From: Pseudonocardia benzenivorans CB1190
Lineage (GTDB): Bacteria; Actinomycetota; Actinomycetes; Mycobacteriales; Pseudonocardiaceae
Reading direction: 5' to 3'
Assembly (NCBI RefSeq): GCF_000196675.2
Contig: NC_015312.1
Coordinates: 3,410,001-3,474,000, forward strand
Length of the DNA: 64,000 nt
Within the stretch, counting starts at the first letter, position 1; each line of letters opens with the position of its first letter. A program made the translations under genes and the position numbers. Below, piece after piece: positions 49,838 to 58,686 of this stretch. The notes under the pieces are model-generated. The model was not told the origin of the DNA. It did not search any database and was given only the letters and a program-made list of their open reading frames with translations.

Positions 49838-50188
49838 GTGGATGCCAATCTGGCGTTCGACGCCCTCGCAGATCCCATCCGGCGGGAGATTCTCGGAGTG
49901 CTCGCGGCAGAGGACGAGTGCAGTGCGGGGGCGATCGCCGACCGCATCACCAGCGTGGGGCGCAGCGCCGTGTCGATGCATCTCAAGGTGCTGCGTGTCG
50001 CCGGCCTGGTCAGCGAGCGTCGCGAGGGACGCTTCCGCTTCTACTCGATCGACTCCGCAGGCTCGGCCAGGGACGTCCTCAGCCTCCTCCACAACGTCTT
50101 CCGGGCTGGCCTGCAGTCGGTGGGAGGCGCCGTGCCGGACGACGAGCTGGATGGTCGGCGCGCAGTGCACAATCCGGGCACTCCCTGA
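49838..50188 (+). CDS. ArsR-family regulator of the nitrile hydratase cluster (NhlD-like)
   Basis: A 116-residue winged-helix repressor: NLAFDALADPIRREILGVLAAEDECSAGAIADRI, GRSAVSMHLKVLRVAGLVSERREGRFRFYSID. No ArsR-type Cys metal site (ELCVCDL) is present, so it senses something other than metal. In Rhodococcus rhodochrous nitrile hydratase loci an ArsR-like NhlD/NhhD and an AmiC-like NhlC/NhhC control expression; gene order here is the same. The GTG at 49838 has GGGAGG 4 bases upstream; GTG at 49814 is an alternative start. A dyad, GTCA-N8-TGAC, upstream could be its operator. Confidence 0.82.
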   Translation: MDANLAFDALADPIRREILGVLAAEDECSAGAIADRITSVGRSAVSMHLKVLRVAGLVSERREGRFRFYSIDSAGSARDVLSLLHNVFRAGLQSVGGAVPDDELDGRRAVHNPGTP

Positions 50189-50227
50189 CAGCAGAATCTG
50201 TCGTTCCCGCACATCCCTGGGGGCCCG

Positions 50228-51652
50228 ATGTCCGTCCTCACGTTGACCGCGCAGGAACAGGTGTCCGCGCCGCCGAGCGTGGTGTTCGCTCTGTTCGGTG
50301 CCGGTGCCGGTGCTGGGTGGGTGTTCGACGCCGTGTGCGATCGGGTCGCTCCCGGCGTCGCGGTGACGCTGCGCGCGCCGCTCGACGGGGATGCTGCGCC
50401 GGTCGAGATCCTCGGCCGGATCGGCGCGGTCACCTCGGGCCGCCTGATCGAGATCGTCCACGACCAACCCTGGCGCGGCCGCACGGTGTTGCGGTTCTCC
50501 GCGCACGGCAGCGGGACCCGGGTCCGGCTGCAGTCCGAGCTCGACCAGCAGGGATTGGAGTGGCTGCTGCGGCGCCGCGGGCACGTGGTGCGCAGCGTCC
50601 CGTGCGAGAACCCCGCACTCGGCCTGCTGACCTCGAAGTCCGGGCCCGGCAACCTCTTCGCCGCGGCCTCGGACAACATGGCTGCGCTCGCGCTGGAGGA
50701 GATCAACGCCGACGGCGGGCTGCACGGCCGCCCCGTCGACCTCGTGATCGGCGACGACGCCACCGATCCCGCCACGGGCGCCCGCGAGGCTCGGCGGCTC
50801 GTCGCCGCCGGCTGCCGCACCATCTTGGTCGCGACGACATCGGCCACCTTCGTCGCCGTGTCGCGGGCCATGGCCGACGCCGACGTCCTGCTCATCCAGA
50901 CACTGATGAACGAAGGCGGCATCGCCGGGGCCCTGCGCGTCCAGCTCGGCGAGCGTCCGGTCGACCAGCTCGCCGCAGCTGCCGGCCCGATGATGCGGGC
51001 CGCGGGCGGGCGCCGCTGGTTCCTCGCGGGCAACGACTACTGCTGGCCGCGCAGCACGCACACGGTCGCCCGCGAGGTACTTCCCCAGCTCGGCGGCAGT
51101 CTGGTCGGTGAGCGGCTGGCCCCTCTGGGTACCAGTGACTTCGCGGCGATCATCGAGGCCGTCGAGCGCTCCGGCGCGGATCTCCTGCTGTCCACGTTCG
51201 TCGGCGCGGACGCCGCGGCGTTCCAACGCGAGTGTTACGAGCGCGGCCTGCACCGGCGGTGCCTCACGCTCGCGCCGGCCATGGACGAGTCCACACTCGC
51301 CCGGATCGGCACCGAGGCGACGGCGGGCCTGCACACCGTGTCCGGCTACGTCGAGTCGCTCGACACCGAGCGCAACTCAGCGCTGCTCAACCGTTACCGG
51401 GAGCGTTTCGGTCAATGGGCGCCGCCCCTGTCGACCTTGAGCGAGTCCGTGTTCGAGGGCGTCCACATGTGGTTCGCCGCGGCGGCCCAGGCAGGCACCG
51501 ACGAGCCGCACGCCGTCGCCCGCGCGATGCACGACGTCCGTTTCGAGCTGCCCCGCGGCACGGTCACCCTCGACGGCAACGGGATCGTCGGTCAGCGAAT
51601 CCACGTCGCCGAGGCAGTCGGAACCGATCTTCGGGTGGTCATCTCCCCGTAA
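50228..51652 (+). CDS. SRPBCC domain fused to AmiC-like periplasmic-binding-type sensor, cytoplasmic
   Basis: A 474-residue two-part protein. Residues 1-115 form an SRPBCC/START-like domain (QEQVSAPPSVVFALFGAGAGAGWVFDAV, GRIGAVTSGRLIEIVHDQPWRG, HGSGTRVRLQSELDQQGLEWL). From about 120 it is a type I binding-protein fold of the AmiC/UrtA group: GPGNLFAAASDNMAALALEEINADGGLHGRPVDLVIGDDATDP, VSRAMADADVLLIQTLMNEG, GLHTVSGYVESLDTERNSALLNRYRERFG. There is no signal peptide, so, as with Pseudomonas AmiC and Rhodococcus NhlC, it should sense amide or nitrile in the cytoplasm. The added SRPBCC pocket is unlike those relatives. It lies between the ArsR gene and the amidase. The start is ATG at 50228. Confidence 0.8.
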   Translation: MSVLTLTAQEQVSAPPSVVFALFGAGAGAGWVFDAVCDRVAPGVAVTLRAPLDGDAAPVEILGRIGAVTSGRLIEIVHDQPWRGRTVLRFSAHGSGTRVRLQSELDQQGLEWLLRRRGHVVRSVPCENPALGLLTSKSGPGNLFAAASDNMAALALEEINADGGLHGRPVDLVIGDDATDPATGAREARRLVAAGCRTILVATTSATFVAVSRAMADADVLLIQTLMNEGGIAGALRVQLGERPVDQLAAAAGPMMRAAGGRRWFLAGNDYCWPRSTHTVAREVLPQLGGSLVGERLAPLGTSDFAAIIEAVERSGADLLLSTFVGADAAAFQRECYERGLHRRCLTLAPAMDESTLARIGTEATAGLHTVSGYVESLDTERNSALLNRYRERFGQWAPPLSTLSESVFEGVHMWFAAAAQAGTDEPHAVARAMHDVRFELPRGTVTLDGNGIVGQRIHVAEAVGTDLRVVISP

Positions 51653-51655
51653 CGC

Positions 51656-51685
51656 GTCAACATGTCGCGAATCGTTGACATACCA
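51656..51685. promoter_or_regulatory. Inverted repeat upstream of the amidase/nitrile hydratase genes
   Basis: GTCAAC and GTTGAC flank 12 bases within about 51656-51681, right after the sensor gene and 50-80 bases before the amidase start. It is a candidate site for the ArsR-like regulator and may mark a separate promoter for the enzyme genes. Confidence 0.5.
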
Positions 51686-51735
51686 GGCCGAGCCTCCATA
51701 GATTGCCGACACCCTTCTCCGCCGTTGGAGGCCTC

Positions 51736-53265
51736 ATGGCTGTTCCCCCACCTGATCTCGCGCGACTCGCCGAACTGGGCGCCGACCTGGGCCTTTCGGA
51801 TGCCGAACTTGCCGAGTTCGCGCCCGCTGTCACAGCGACGTTCGCCTCGTCCGACGCCGTGGAGGCGATCTACCGCCGTTCCGCCCCGACCGCCCCGACG
51901 CGGGACTGGCAGGCCGGCGAGCACCCGTTGAACGCCTGGGCCGTCACCACCGAGATCCGCGGTGCCGCCGACGGGCCGCTCGCCGGGCGGACGGTCGCGA
52001 TCAAGGACAACGTGTCGGTCGCCGGCGTGCCGATGGCCAACGGGTCCGCCACCGTCGAGGGCTTCGTGCCGACCCGGGACGCGACCACGGTCCGGCGCCT
52101 GCTCGACGCGGGCGCGGTGATCACCGGCAAGGCGGTCTGCGAGGACCTCTGCTTCTCCGGGGCCAGCTTCACCTCGAAGCCGCATCCCGTGCGCAACCCG
52201 TGGGACCCTGCGCGCAACGCCGGTGGTTCGTCGTCGGGCAGCGCGGCGCTGGTCGCGACCGGCGAGGTCGATCTCGCGCTCGGCGGCGACCAGGGCGGCT
52301 CGGTGCGGATCCCCAGTTCGTTCTGCGGAACCGTCGGGCACAAGCCGACGTTCGGGCTGGTGCCCTACACCGGCGCCTTCCCGATCGAGACGACGATCGA
52401 CCATCTGGGTCCGATCACCCGCACGGTGGCCGACGCCGCCCTGATGCTCGACGTCCTGGCCGGTCCCGACGGGCAGGACCCGCGGCAGCCGACGTCGGTG
52501 GAGAAGGTCGACTACTCGGCCGCCCTGGCCGAGTCCGCCGCGGGCCTGCGGATCGGCGTCGTCACGGAGGGGTTCGGACACCCGAACTCTGATCCGGAGG
52601 TGGACGCTGCGGTGCGGGCCGCCGTCGAGGTCCTCTGCTCGGTGGGCCTCGCTGCGGAGGAGGTTTCGATCCCGTGGCACCTCGAGGCGATGCACGTCTG
52701 GAACGTGATCGCGACCGAGGGCGCCGCCCGCCAGATGGTGGACGGCAACGCCTACGGGATGAACTGGTCCGGGCTCTACGATCCGGAACTGATCGCGCAC
52801 TACCGGCGCGGGCGCGCCGAACGTGGCGCCGAGCTGTCCAAGACGGTCAAGCTCGTCGCGATGTCCGGCCGGCACACGTTCGCCGTGGCGGGCGGTGCCT
52901 ACTACGCGATGGCCCAGAACCTCGTTCCCGAGGTGCGCGCAGCCTACGACGCGGCGCTGGCCGAGCACGACGTGCTGGTGATGCCGACCTTGCCCTACAC
53001 CGCGCGCGAGATCCCGGCGACGGACGCCGATCTGGGCACCTACCTCGACACCGCACTGTCGATGATCGCCAACACCGCCCCGTTCGACGTCACGGGCCAC
53101 CCGGCCTGCAGCGTCCCCACGGAGCTCGTCGGCGGGCTCCCGGCCGGGCTGATGATCGTCGGGAAACACTTCGACGACGCGACCGTGCTGCGGGTCGCGC
53201 ACACCTACGAACAGGCGCGGGGCGGTTTCCCCGCGCCGCCGATCACGACGGGAGCGTCCGCATGA
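51736..53265 (+). CDS. amdA: Amidase (amidase-signature family), nitrile hydratase partner
   Basis: A 509-residue enzyme that hydrolyses the amide formed by nitrile hydratase to acid and ammonia. The Ser-cisSer-Lys triad is in place: Lys90 in VAIKDN, the cis-Ser near 165 in NAGGSSSGSA, and the nucleophile near 189 in GGDQGGSVRIPSS. The N-terminal about 65-residue helical region (LARLAELGADLGLSDAELAEF) is the extension typical of Rhodococcus/Pseudonocardia nitrile-pathway amidases. The ATG at 51736 has TTGGAGG upstream. It overlaps the nitrile hydratase beta gene by 4 bases. Gene symbol by analogy with the Rhodococcus L-nitrile hydratase cluster. Confidence 0.92.
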   Translation: MAVPPPDLARLAELGADLGLSDAELAEFAPAVTATFASSDAVEAIYRRSAPTAPTRDWQAGEHPLNAWAVTTEIRGAADGPLAGRTVAIKDNVSVAGVPMANGSATVEGFVPTRDATTVRRLLDAGAVITGKAVCEDLCFSGASFTSKPHPVRNPWDPARNAGGSSSGSAALVATGEVDLALGGDQGGSVRIPSSFCGTVGHKPTFGLVPYTGAFPIETTIDHLGPITRTVADAALMLDVLAGPDGQDPRQPTSVEKVDYSAALAESAAGLRIGVVTEGFGHPNSDPEVDAAVRAAVEVLCSVGLAAEEVSIPWHLEAMHVWNVIATEGAARQMVDGNAYGMNWSGLYDPELIAHYRRGRAERGAELSKTVKLVAMSGRHTFAVAGGAYYAMAQNLVPEVRAAYDAALAEHDVLVMPTLPYTAREIPATDADLGTYLDTALSMIANTAPFDVTGHPACSVPTELVGGLPAGLMIVGKHFDDATVLRVAHTYEQARGGFPAPPITTGASA

Positions 53266-53945
53266 ACGGTGTCTTCGACCTCGGCGGCACGGACGGGCTG
53301 GGCAAGGTCCAGACCATCGAGAACGAGCCGGTCTTCCGCGCGGAGTGGGAGAAGGCAGCGTTTGCCATGTTCTCCAACTGCTTCCGGGCGGGTTTCTTCG
53401 GCGTCGACTCCTTCCGGCACAGCATCGAGAAGATGGATCCGGCCGAGTACCTGCTGTCCAACTACTACGAGCACTGGGTGCACGTCATCGAGGACCGCGG
53501 TGCGCAGAAGGGCGTCATCGACCCCGCCGAGCTGGACGCGCGCACCCAGTTCTTCCTGGACAATCCGGACGCGCCCTTGCCCGAGCGCGAGGACCCGGAC
53601 CTGCTCGCGTTCGTCGACGCCGTGGTCAAGAGCGGGGCACCCGCGAACCGTCCGACCGACAAGGAGGCGCGGTTCGCGGTGGGTGACAAGGTGACCGTGA
53701 TCGCCGACAGCCCCTACGGCCACACCCGCCGGGCCCGCTACATCCGCGGGCGCACCGGGGAAATCACCGCGGCCCACGGCGCGGCGATCTACCCGGACAG
53801 TGCGGGCAACGACGGACCCGAGGCCCCGGAGCACCTCTACACGGTGCGCTTCACCGCCGAGGAGCTGTGGGGCCCCGGCACCGCCGAACCGAACAACACC
53901 GTCTACTTCGACGTGTGGGAGCCCTACCTCACCACTGCGTCCTGA
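53262..53945 (+). CDS. nhlB: Nitrile hydratase beta subunit
   Basis: A 227-residue beta chain of the alpha/beta nitrile hydratase that hydrates R-CN to R-CONH2. It begins with the canonical [16 protein letters not shown], has [29 protein letters not shown] and, in the C-terminal SH3-like domain, [28 protein letters not shown] and FDVWEPYL. Length matches cobalt-type beta chains. Order beta-alpha-accessory is characteristic of cobalt enzymes (iron types run alpha-beta). It overlaps the amidase stop (ATGA). Symbol given by analogy with the low-molecular-mass Rhodococcus enzyme. Confidence 0.95.
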   Translation: MNGVFDLGGTDGLGKVQTIENEPVFRAEWEKAAFAMFSNCFRAGFFGVDSFRHSIEKMDPAEYLLSNYYEHWVHVIEDRGAQKGVIDPAELDARTQFFLDNPDAPLPEREDPDLLAFVDAVVKSGAPANRPTDKEARFAVGDKVTVIADSPYGHTRRARYIRGRTGEITAAHGAAIYPDSAGNDGPEAPEHLYTVRFTAEELWGPGTAEPNNTVYFDVWEPYLTTAS

Positions 53946-53956
53946 AAGGACCTCCG

Positions 53957-54565
53957 ATGGCTCAGCCCACCGACACCCCCCTGCGCACGCAGGAGGAGAT
54001 CACCGCTCGGGTCAAGGCCCTGGAGGCCATGCTGATCGAGAAGGGGATCATGACCACCGAGGCGGTCGACCGCCTCGCCGAGATCTACGAGAACGAGGTC
54101 GGCCCGCAGCTCGGCGCGCAGGTCGTCGCCCGCGCCTGGACCGACCCCGAGTTCAAGCAGCGGCTCCTCGCCGACGCGTCCGCGGCCTGTGCCGAGATGG
54201 GCATCGGCGGGTTGCAGGGCGAGGAGATGGTGGTGGTCGAGAACACCGACACCGTCCACAACGTCATCGTCTGCACACTGTGCTCCTGTTACCCGTGGCC
54301 GGTGCTCGGGCTTCCCCCGAACTGGTACAAGGCCCCCGCGTACCGCTCGCGGATCGTGCGTGAGCCGCGGAAGGTGCTCGCCGAGGACTTCGGCTTCCCG
54401 ATCCCGGACGACGTCGAGGTGCGGATCTGGGACTCGAGCTCCGAACTTCGCTACTGGGTGCTGCCGCAACGTCCGGCCGGGACCGAGGGCCTCGGAGCGT
54501 TCGAGCTCGCCGCCCTCGTCACCCGGGACTCGATGATCGGTGTGGGTCCGGTGGGCACGCCGTGA
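53957..54565 (+). CDS. nhlA: Nitrile hydratase alpha subunit, cobalt-type
   Basis: A 202-residue metal-binding subunit. The metal motif is VCTLCSC at 105-111: Cys106-Thr-Leu-Cys109-Ser-Cys111. Thr between the first and second Cys marks cobalt(III) enzymes, whereas iron enzymes have Ser; Cys109 and Cys111 are normally oxidised to sulfinic and sulfenic acid. [35 protein letters not shown] follows as expected. The N-terminal helices ([21 protein letters not shown]) are full length. The ATG at 53957 has GAAAGGA, 11 bases after the beta stop. It overlaps the accessory gene by 4 bases. Confidence 0.96.
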   Translation: MAQPTDTPLRTQEEITARVKALEAMLIEKGIMTTEAVDRLAEIYENEVGPQLGAQVVARAWTDPEFKQRLLADASAACAEMGIGGLQGEEMVVVENTDTVHNVIVCTLCSCYPWPVLGLPPNWYKAPAYRSRIVREPRKVLAEDFGFPIPDDVEVRIWDSSSELRYWVLPQRPAGTEGLGAFELAALVTRDSMIGVGPVGTP

Positions 54566-54969
54566 CCCGACCCGACGCGACCGAGCTCGGGGACGCCCGG
54601 CGCCGGGTGGAGGCACTGGTCTGCGACCTGCCGGGCGGCGGGCCGGACGAGCGCATGTTCGCCGAGCCGTGGGAGCTGCGCGCGTTCGCGATGGCCGTGG
54701 CGGCGTACCACAACGGCAAGTACGAGTGGAGCGAGTTCCAGCTCTCCCTGATCCAGGCGATCAAGCAGTGGGAGGCGGGCGGAGCCGGCGAGCCGTGGAG
54801 CTACTACGAGCACTGGGTGACCGCGTTGGAGACGGTGCTCGCGGCCAACGGCGTGCTCTCCGACGCGGCCGTCGACGCCCGCACCCGCGAGGTCCTCGCG
54901 ATTCCGAAGAACGCCAACCACCACGAGGCGCACCGCGAGCCCGTGGCCGTCTCGCCCGCTCGCAGGTGA
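54562..54969 (+). CDS. nhlE: Nitrile hydratase accessory protein (NhlE/P14K-type cobalt insertion)
   Basis: A 135-residue protein resembling the N-terminal half of the beta subunit: [36 protein letters not shown] and [22 protein letters not shown]. In Rhodococcus the corresponding NhlE binds the alpha subunit, loads cobalt and is then replaced by beta (self-subunit swapping). The GTG at 54562 overlaps the alpha stop. The last residues ([16 protein letters not shown]) are His-rich, possibly metal-handling. It ends the cluster; a strong hairpin lies 170 bases on. Confidence 0.88.
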   Translation: MTRPDATELGDARRRVEALVCDLPGGGPDERMFAEPWELRAFAMAVAAYHNGKYEWSEFQLSLIQAIKQWEAGGAGEPWSYYEHWVTALETVLAANGVLSDAAVDARTREVLAIPKNANHHEAHREPVAVSPARR

Positions 54970-55138
54970 CCGACCCGCCGCGCGACACGCACCCGAGTGC
55001 CGTGCGGCCGCCGGAGGTGGGGGAGGACCAGCAGGGCCGGGCCTTTCGGCCGTCCGGGCCTGATCGGGATCGGTTCGTCGCGCTCGGAGCGCTGCCTGGC
55101 TAGCGCGCCTCCGGGCCGGTTCCGTCCGCGGCGACCCG

Positions 55139-55178
55139 GTCCGGAGGCTGCCGACGAGACGGTCGGCGGCCTCCGGAC
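55139..55178 (+). terminator. 17-bp hairpin downstream of the nitrile hydratase cluster
   Basis: A 17-base arm beginning GTCCGGAGGC (55139-55155) pairs with 55162-55178, one pair being G-U, around a 6-base loop. It has no T-tract but is the only strong stem between nhlE and the next gene, so it is a candidate end of the nitrile hydratase transcript. Confidence 0.55.
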
Positions 55179-55647
55179 GGACCGTCACGCGGTCCGCAGC
55201 GCGGCCGTTGCGGCGGTGTCCGCCGCGCCCTTCCGGATCGTCCTCCGGGTGGCCGAGGACGACGACGCCGTTGTCGCGAGGCACCCCCTCGACGCTGGCG
55301 TAGCCGCCACGAAAGGTCACGCAGGGTGCGCTCCGGTTCACGTTCGGACGCCGTGCCCCAGCCGCGGCCGTTCGTCAGGGAGCAAACACCGACGCCGCGC
55401 TTGATCATCTACATGATTGTGCTGCCTATCACGCGCTACGGCGGCCCGTTCCGGAGCGCAGTACTGAAACACGTGGCGTCTGCAGGCATGGACGTTGCCG
55501 CCACTAGCCGTGGACGCTCAGGCCTGTTACGTGTCCAGCAGATGACCTGACCGTTCAGTGCACGGAACCTCTTGCCGGAGGCCCACTGGAACTACCTCAA
55601 GGTTTCGACTCGGGTGAGGAGACCGGTCGGGCAGGGGTGCGGCGAGG
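55179..55647. other. Intergenic region, nothing supported
   Basis: About 470 bases between the hairpin and the minus-strand regulator gene's end. Composition drops in GC around 55390-55500, hinting at foreign or decayed DNA. No frame has a credible start or motif. Confidence 0.45.
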
Positions 55648-58600
55648 TCAGTCGGCGACCCCGGAAGTACTGCCTGTCCACCGGCGCGGGGTGTCGGGCG
55701 CATAGCTGCAGGTGGTGCCGGTGTGCACGCCCTCGCGCAGGTGGGAGGCGAGCTCGGGGTGGACGCGCTCGATCCGGCGCAACGCATCCCTGATGCGGGC
55801 GGTCACGGTCTTGCGTGCGCGTTCGGTCTCGTCGCCGAGCCGGCGCGCTCGCCCGCCGAGCCCGGTCGCGGCGCGCAGCTCGGCGATCAACGCTTCGCGT
55901 TCCGCGGAGGCCCGTTCGGCATTGTCGCCGTCCGACTCCGCGATCTCGGCGTCGAGCTCGGCCAGCCGGCGCCGGTAGTCGGCGACTGCTCGGCGGTCGA
56001 GCACGGGGTCGGCGCCCGTCGCGGGGGCTTCCCGGCCGAGCAGGGTGAACACGTGGACCGGGCGGCCAGGGACGGCGAGCAAGGTCGCGATGTCGCCGAG
56101 CCCCTTCGAGTCGGGCAGGTGCGCCTCACGGCCGTCGAACGCGAGCCGCCACACGCTGTCCACCAGCCGGAACGCGTCGCGCGGTGGCTCGGCGGGGCGC
56201 AGCTGCTCTAGCGCCGTCGCGCTTAGTTCCGCCCATGCCGCGGTGCCGAGCCGGTCGTGCTGGGCGATCGCGTTGGTGAAGTGCTCGGTCGCCGCCGCGG
56301 TCCGGCGGAGCGCAACCTCGAGCGTGCCCAGGTGGTGGTCGACGGCGCCGTGGTAGGCCGCGCAGCCCCCGACGACGACGTGCAGGCCGGAGTGCGGAGC
56401 GAGCATGCGATGGACCGATTCGCGCTGCTCTGTGCTTCCGACGGCGGAGAACACGACGGCAGCGGCCGCTGCGATCTCCAGGTCGTACGCATCGGGGAGC
56501 ACCCGCATGGAGAACCCGCGGATGGCAGCAGCCGCCGCGGCGCGGTCGCCCGAGGAGACGTGGTGCCACGCCTCCATTAGGGGGTACATCGGCCACAGCG
56601 GGTCGGCAGCCGGCAGGAAGTCCGCGATCGGGGAGAGGGGGCCGCCGAGAGCCCAGAGCGACCCGCGCAGTGTGCTGAACACGCCGTCGGCGTCAGGCAG
56701 CCCGATCGCCCTGCCCAGCTCCAGCGCCTCCGCCGAGGCCGCGGTCGCCTCCTCCACCCGTCCTGAGAGCTCGGCGAGCGTCGCTCGCCTGCTCAGCGCC
56801 CCCCACCGACCCCTGGCGTGGCCGAGCCGCGCCGCGAGCCGCACATAGCGACCGAGCTCAGCAACCCCGTCGGGGTTGCCCTGCTCGATCAGCGCGCCGG
56901 CTCGTAGCAGCACCGCCTCCGCGGCGAGATCCTGGTCGGCCGCCCTCTCGGCCGCCGCGAGTAGCTCATCGAGGATCGGCAGCCGCATCGAGCCGGTGCC
57001 GGCAGCCCACATGACGTCGTGCCTGGCGAGCAGCGCGTGGGCCAGCGCGGCCGGGTCGCCGCCGGCGACGTCGACCGCCTCGGCAGCGGCGGCGGCGGCG
57101 CGCGCGAGGGCCTGCTCCGGCGCGCTGTGGAACACCGCGCGCGCGAGCGCGGAGAGCACCCTGGAGCGCAAGGCGGCGTCGTCGCGGTGCGCAAGCAGTC
57201 CGGCGGTCTCCTCCAACAACGCGACCCCGACCGGATCGTCGGTGCCGGAGCGCGCGCCGAGCGCGGCGATGCCCAATGCCGCCGCGGCGAGGGCGGCGGG
57301 ATCGGCGCAGCGCCGGGCCAGGGCGGCGGCCCGTAGGTAGGCCTCGCGGGTGGCGTCGGGCTCGCCGGCGCGGGCCCGGGCGTCGGCGAGCCCGAGCAGC
57401 AGCTCCACGCGCCGGGCCGGGTCGGCCTCGACGTCGCGCAGCAGGCCGAGCGCCGTGGTGTAGTGACGGGCGGCGTCCGAGTGCCCCAGTCGCGCCGTCG
57501 CCTCCTGCGCCGCCAGTACCGACCAGTGCAGGGCCTGTTGCGCGGCGGCGGGCCCGGCGGCGACGAAGTGTGCGGCCAACCGCGCAGCTCCGCCGACGGC
57601 GGCCGGGTCGGCCCCGCCTGCCGAGAGGGCGAGCAGGGCGCCTCCGAGGACGCCGTGCAGTTCGGCGCGCCGGGCCGGCGCGACGTCGGCCAGCACCGTC
57701 TCACGGTAGAGGTCGTGCGCGAACCGCCACCGCCGGTCGGTCGCGACGAGCACCCTCGCGTGCTCGGCCTCCTCCAGCAGGACGGAGACGGCCATCAGGT
57801 CGTCGGGACCCACCTCCGCCAGGAGCGCCGCGTCGATGTCGAGACCGGCGACGGCGGCCAGCTCCAGGAGGCCGACGCATTCCGGGGAGAGCAGCGCCAG
57901 GCGCATCCGCAACGCGTCGCGGACCGCGGCCGGAACGGCGTGCCCCTCGGCGACGGCCACCGCCGACCAGCTCCCGCTCGCGACCAGCAGCCGAGTCACC
58001 TCGCGGACGAAGAACGGGTTGCCGCCGCACAGCGCGTGCACCGCCGAGGCCAACTCGGCGTCCGGGACGGGCCCGGCGACCACCGCCATCACTGCCTCGA
58101 CGCCGTCCGCGTCGAGGCCGGTGAGCGGCAACGCAGGCGCGGACGCGGCGAGCGCCCGTAGCGACGGACCGGCCTCGCGATCGCGGTAGGCGCCGAGCTG
58201 CAGCACCCGGTCGGTGGACAGCCCCCTGCTCAACAGCTCCAGGAGGCGCAGCTCGTCGTCGTCGACCCACTGCAGGTCATCGAGCACCACGAGCAGCGGC
58301 GCAGCTGCCGCGAGCGCGGTGCGCACCGCCTCGAAGAGCCGGAACCGGCCCTCCGCCGCGTCGCCGCGGGCGGTGGCGTGCTCGAAGACGCTGGTCGCGG
58401 CGGGATCCAGATCGCGCAGCACCTGTGTCCACAGCCAGTACGGCGGCGCGCCGGCCCCCTCCCAGCCGACACCCCGCAGCACCCGCACCCCTGTGGTGAC
58501 GGCTCGTCTCGCCTGCTCGGCGAGCAGGGCCGACTTGCCGATGCCCGGTTCGCCCGCCACCAGCAGCAGCCCGCCAGCCCCATCGAGAGCGTCCGCCAGC

Positions 58601-58665
58601 GCGGCACCGGTCGTGGCCAGTGCCGCGTCCCGGCCGACCAGCCGGGTGGGCCGCAGGATCCCCAT
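55648..58665 (-). CDS. Large AAA/STAND-type ATPase regulator
   Basis: A 1005-residue signal-transduction ATPase. Near the N-terminus, LVGRDAALATTGAALADAL leads to Walker A GEPGIGKSALL at 38-48, Walker B LLVVLDDLQWVDDDELRLLELLSRGL, and a sensor region (VLQLGAYRDREAG). The middle about 450 residues are Ala/Leu/Arg-rich helical repeats of TPR/MalT type (AEAVLLRAGALIEQGNPDGVAELGRYVRLAARLGHARG). The C-terminus has DSKGLGDIATLLAVPGRPVHVFTLL and a basic helical DNA-binding-like end (ERARKTVTARIRDALRRIERVHPELASHLRE). A LuxR HTH is not evident, so DNA binding rests on this unusual winged-helix-like end. It lies 21 bases downstream of the methyltransferase gene on the same strand and was probably co-transcribed. 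Confidence 0.82.
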   Translation of the reverse strand: MGILRPTRLVGRDAALATTGAALADALDGAGGLLLVAGEPGIGKSALLAEQARRAVTTGVRVLRGVGWEGAGAPPYWLWTQVLRDLDPAATSVFEHATARGDAAEGRFRLFEAVRTALAAAAPLLVVLDDLQWVDDDELRLLELLSRGLSTDRVLQLGAYRDREAGPSLRALAASAPALPLTGLDADGVEAVMAVVAGPVPDAELASAVHALCGGNPFFVREVTRLLVASGSWSAVAVAEGHAVPAAVRDALRMRLALLSPECVGLLELAAVAGLDIDAALLAEVGPDDLMAVSVLLEEAEHARVLVATDRRWRFAHDLYRETVLADVAPARRAELHGVLGGALLALSAGGADPAAVGGAARLAAHFVAAGPAAAQQALHWSVLAAQEATARLGHSDAARHYTTALGLLRDVEADPARRVELLLGLADARARAGEPDATREAYLRAAALARRCADPAALAAAALGIAALGARSGTDDPVGVALLEETAGLLAHRDDAALRSRVLSALARAVFHSAPEQALARAAAAAAEAVDVAGGDPAALAHALLARHDVMWAAGTGSMRLPILDELLAAAERAADQDLAAEAVLLRAGALIEQGNPDGVAELGRYVRLAARLGHARGRWGALSRRATLAELSGRVEEATAASAEALELGRAIGLPDADGVFSTLRGSLWALGGPLSPIADFLPAADPLWPMYPLMEAWHHVSSGDRAAAAAAIRGFSMRVLPDAYDLEIAAAAAVVFSAVGSTEQRESVHRMLAPHSGLHVVVGGCAAYHGAVDHHLGTLEVALRRTAAATEHFTNAIAQHDRLGTAAWAELSATALEQLRPAEPPRDAFRLVDSVWRLAFDGREAHLPDSKGLGDIATLLAVPGRPVHVFTLLGREAPATGADPVLDRRAVADYRRRLAELDAEIAESDGDNAERASAEREALIAELRAATGLGGRARRLGDETERARKTVTARIRDALRRIERVHPELASHLREGVHTGTTCSYAPDTPRRWTGSTSGVAD

Positions 58666-58686
58666 GGGACGCCCATCATCGACCGG

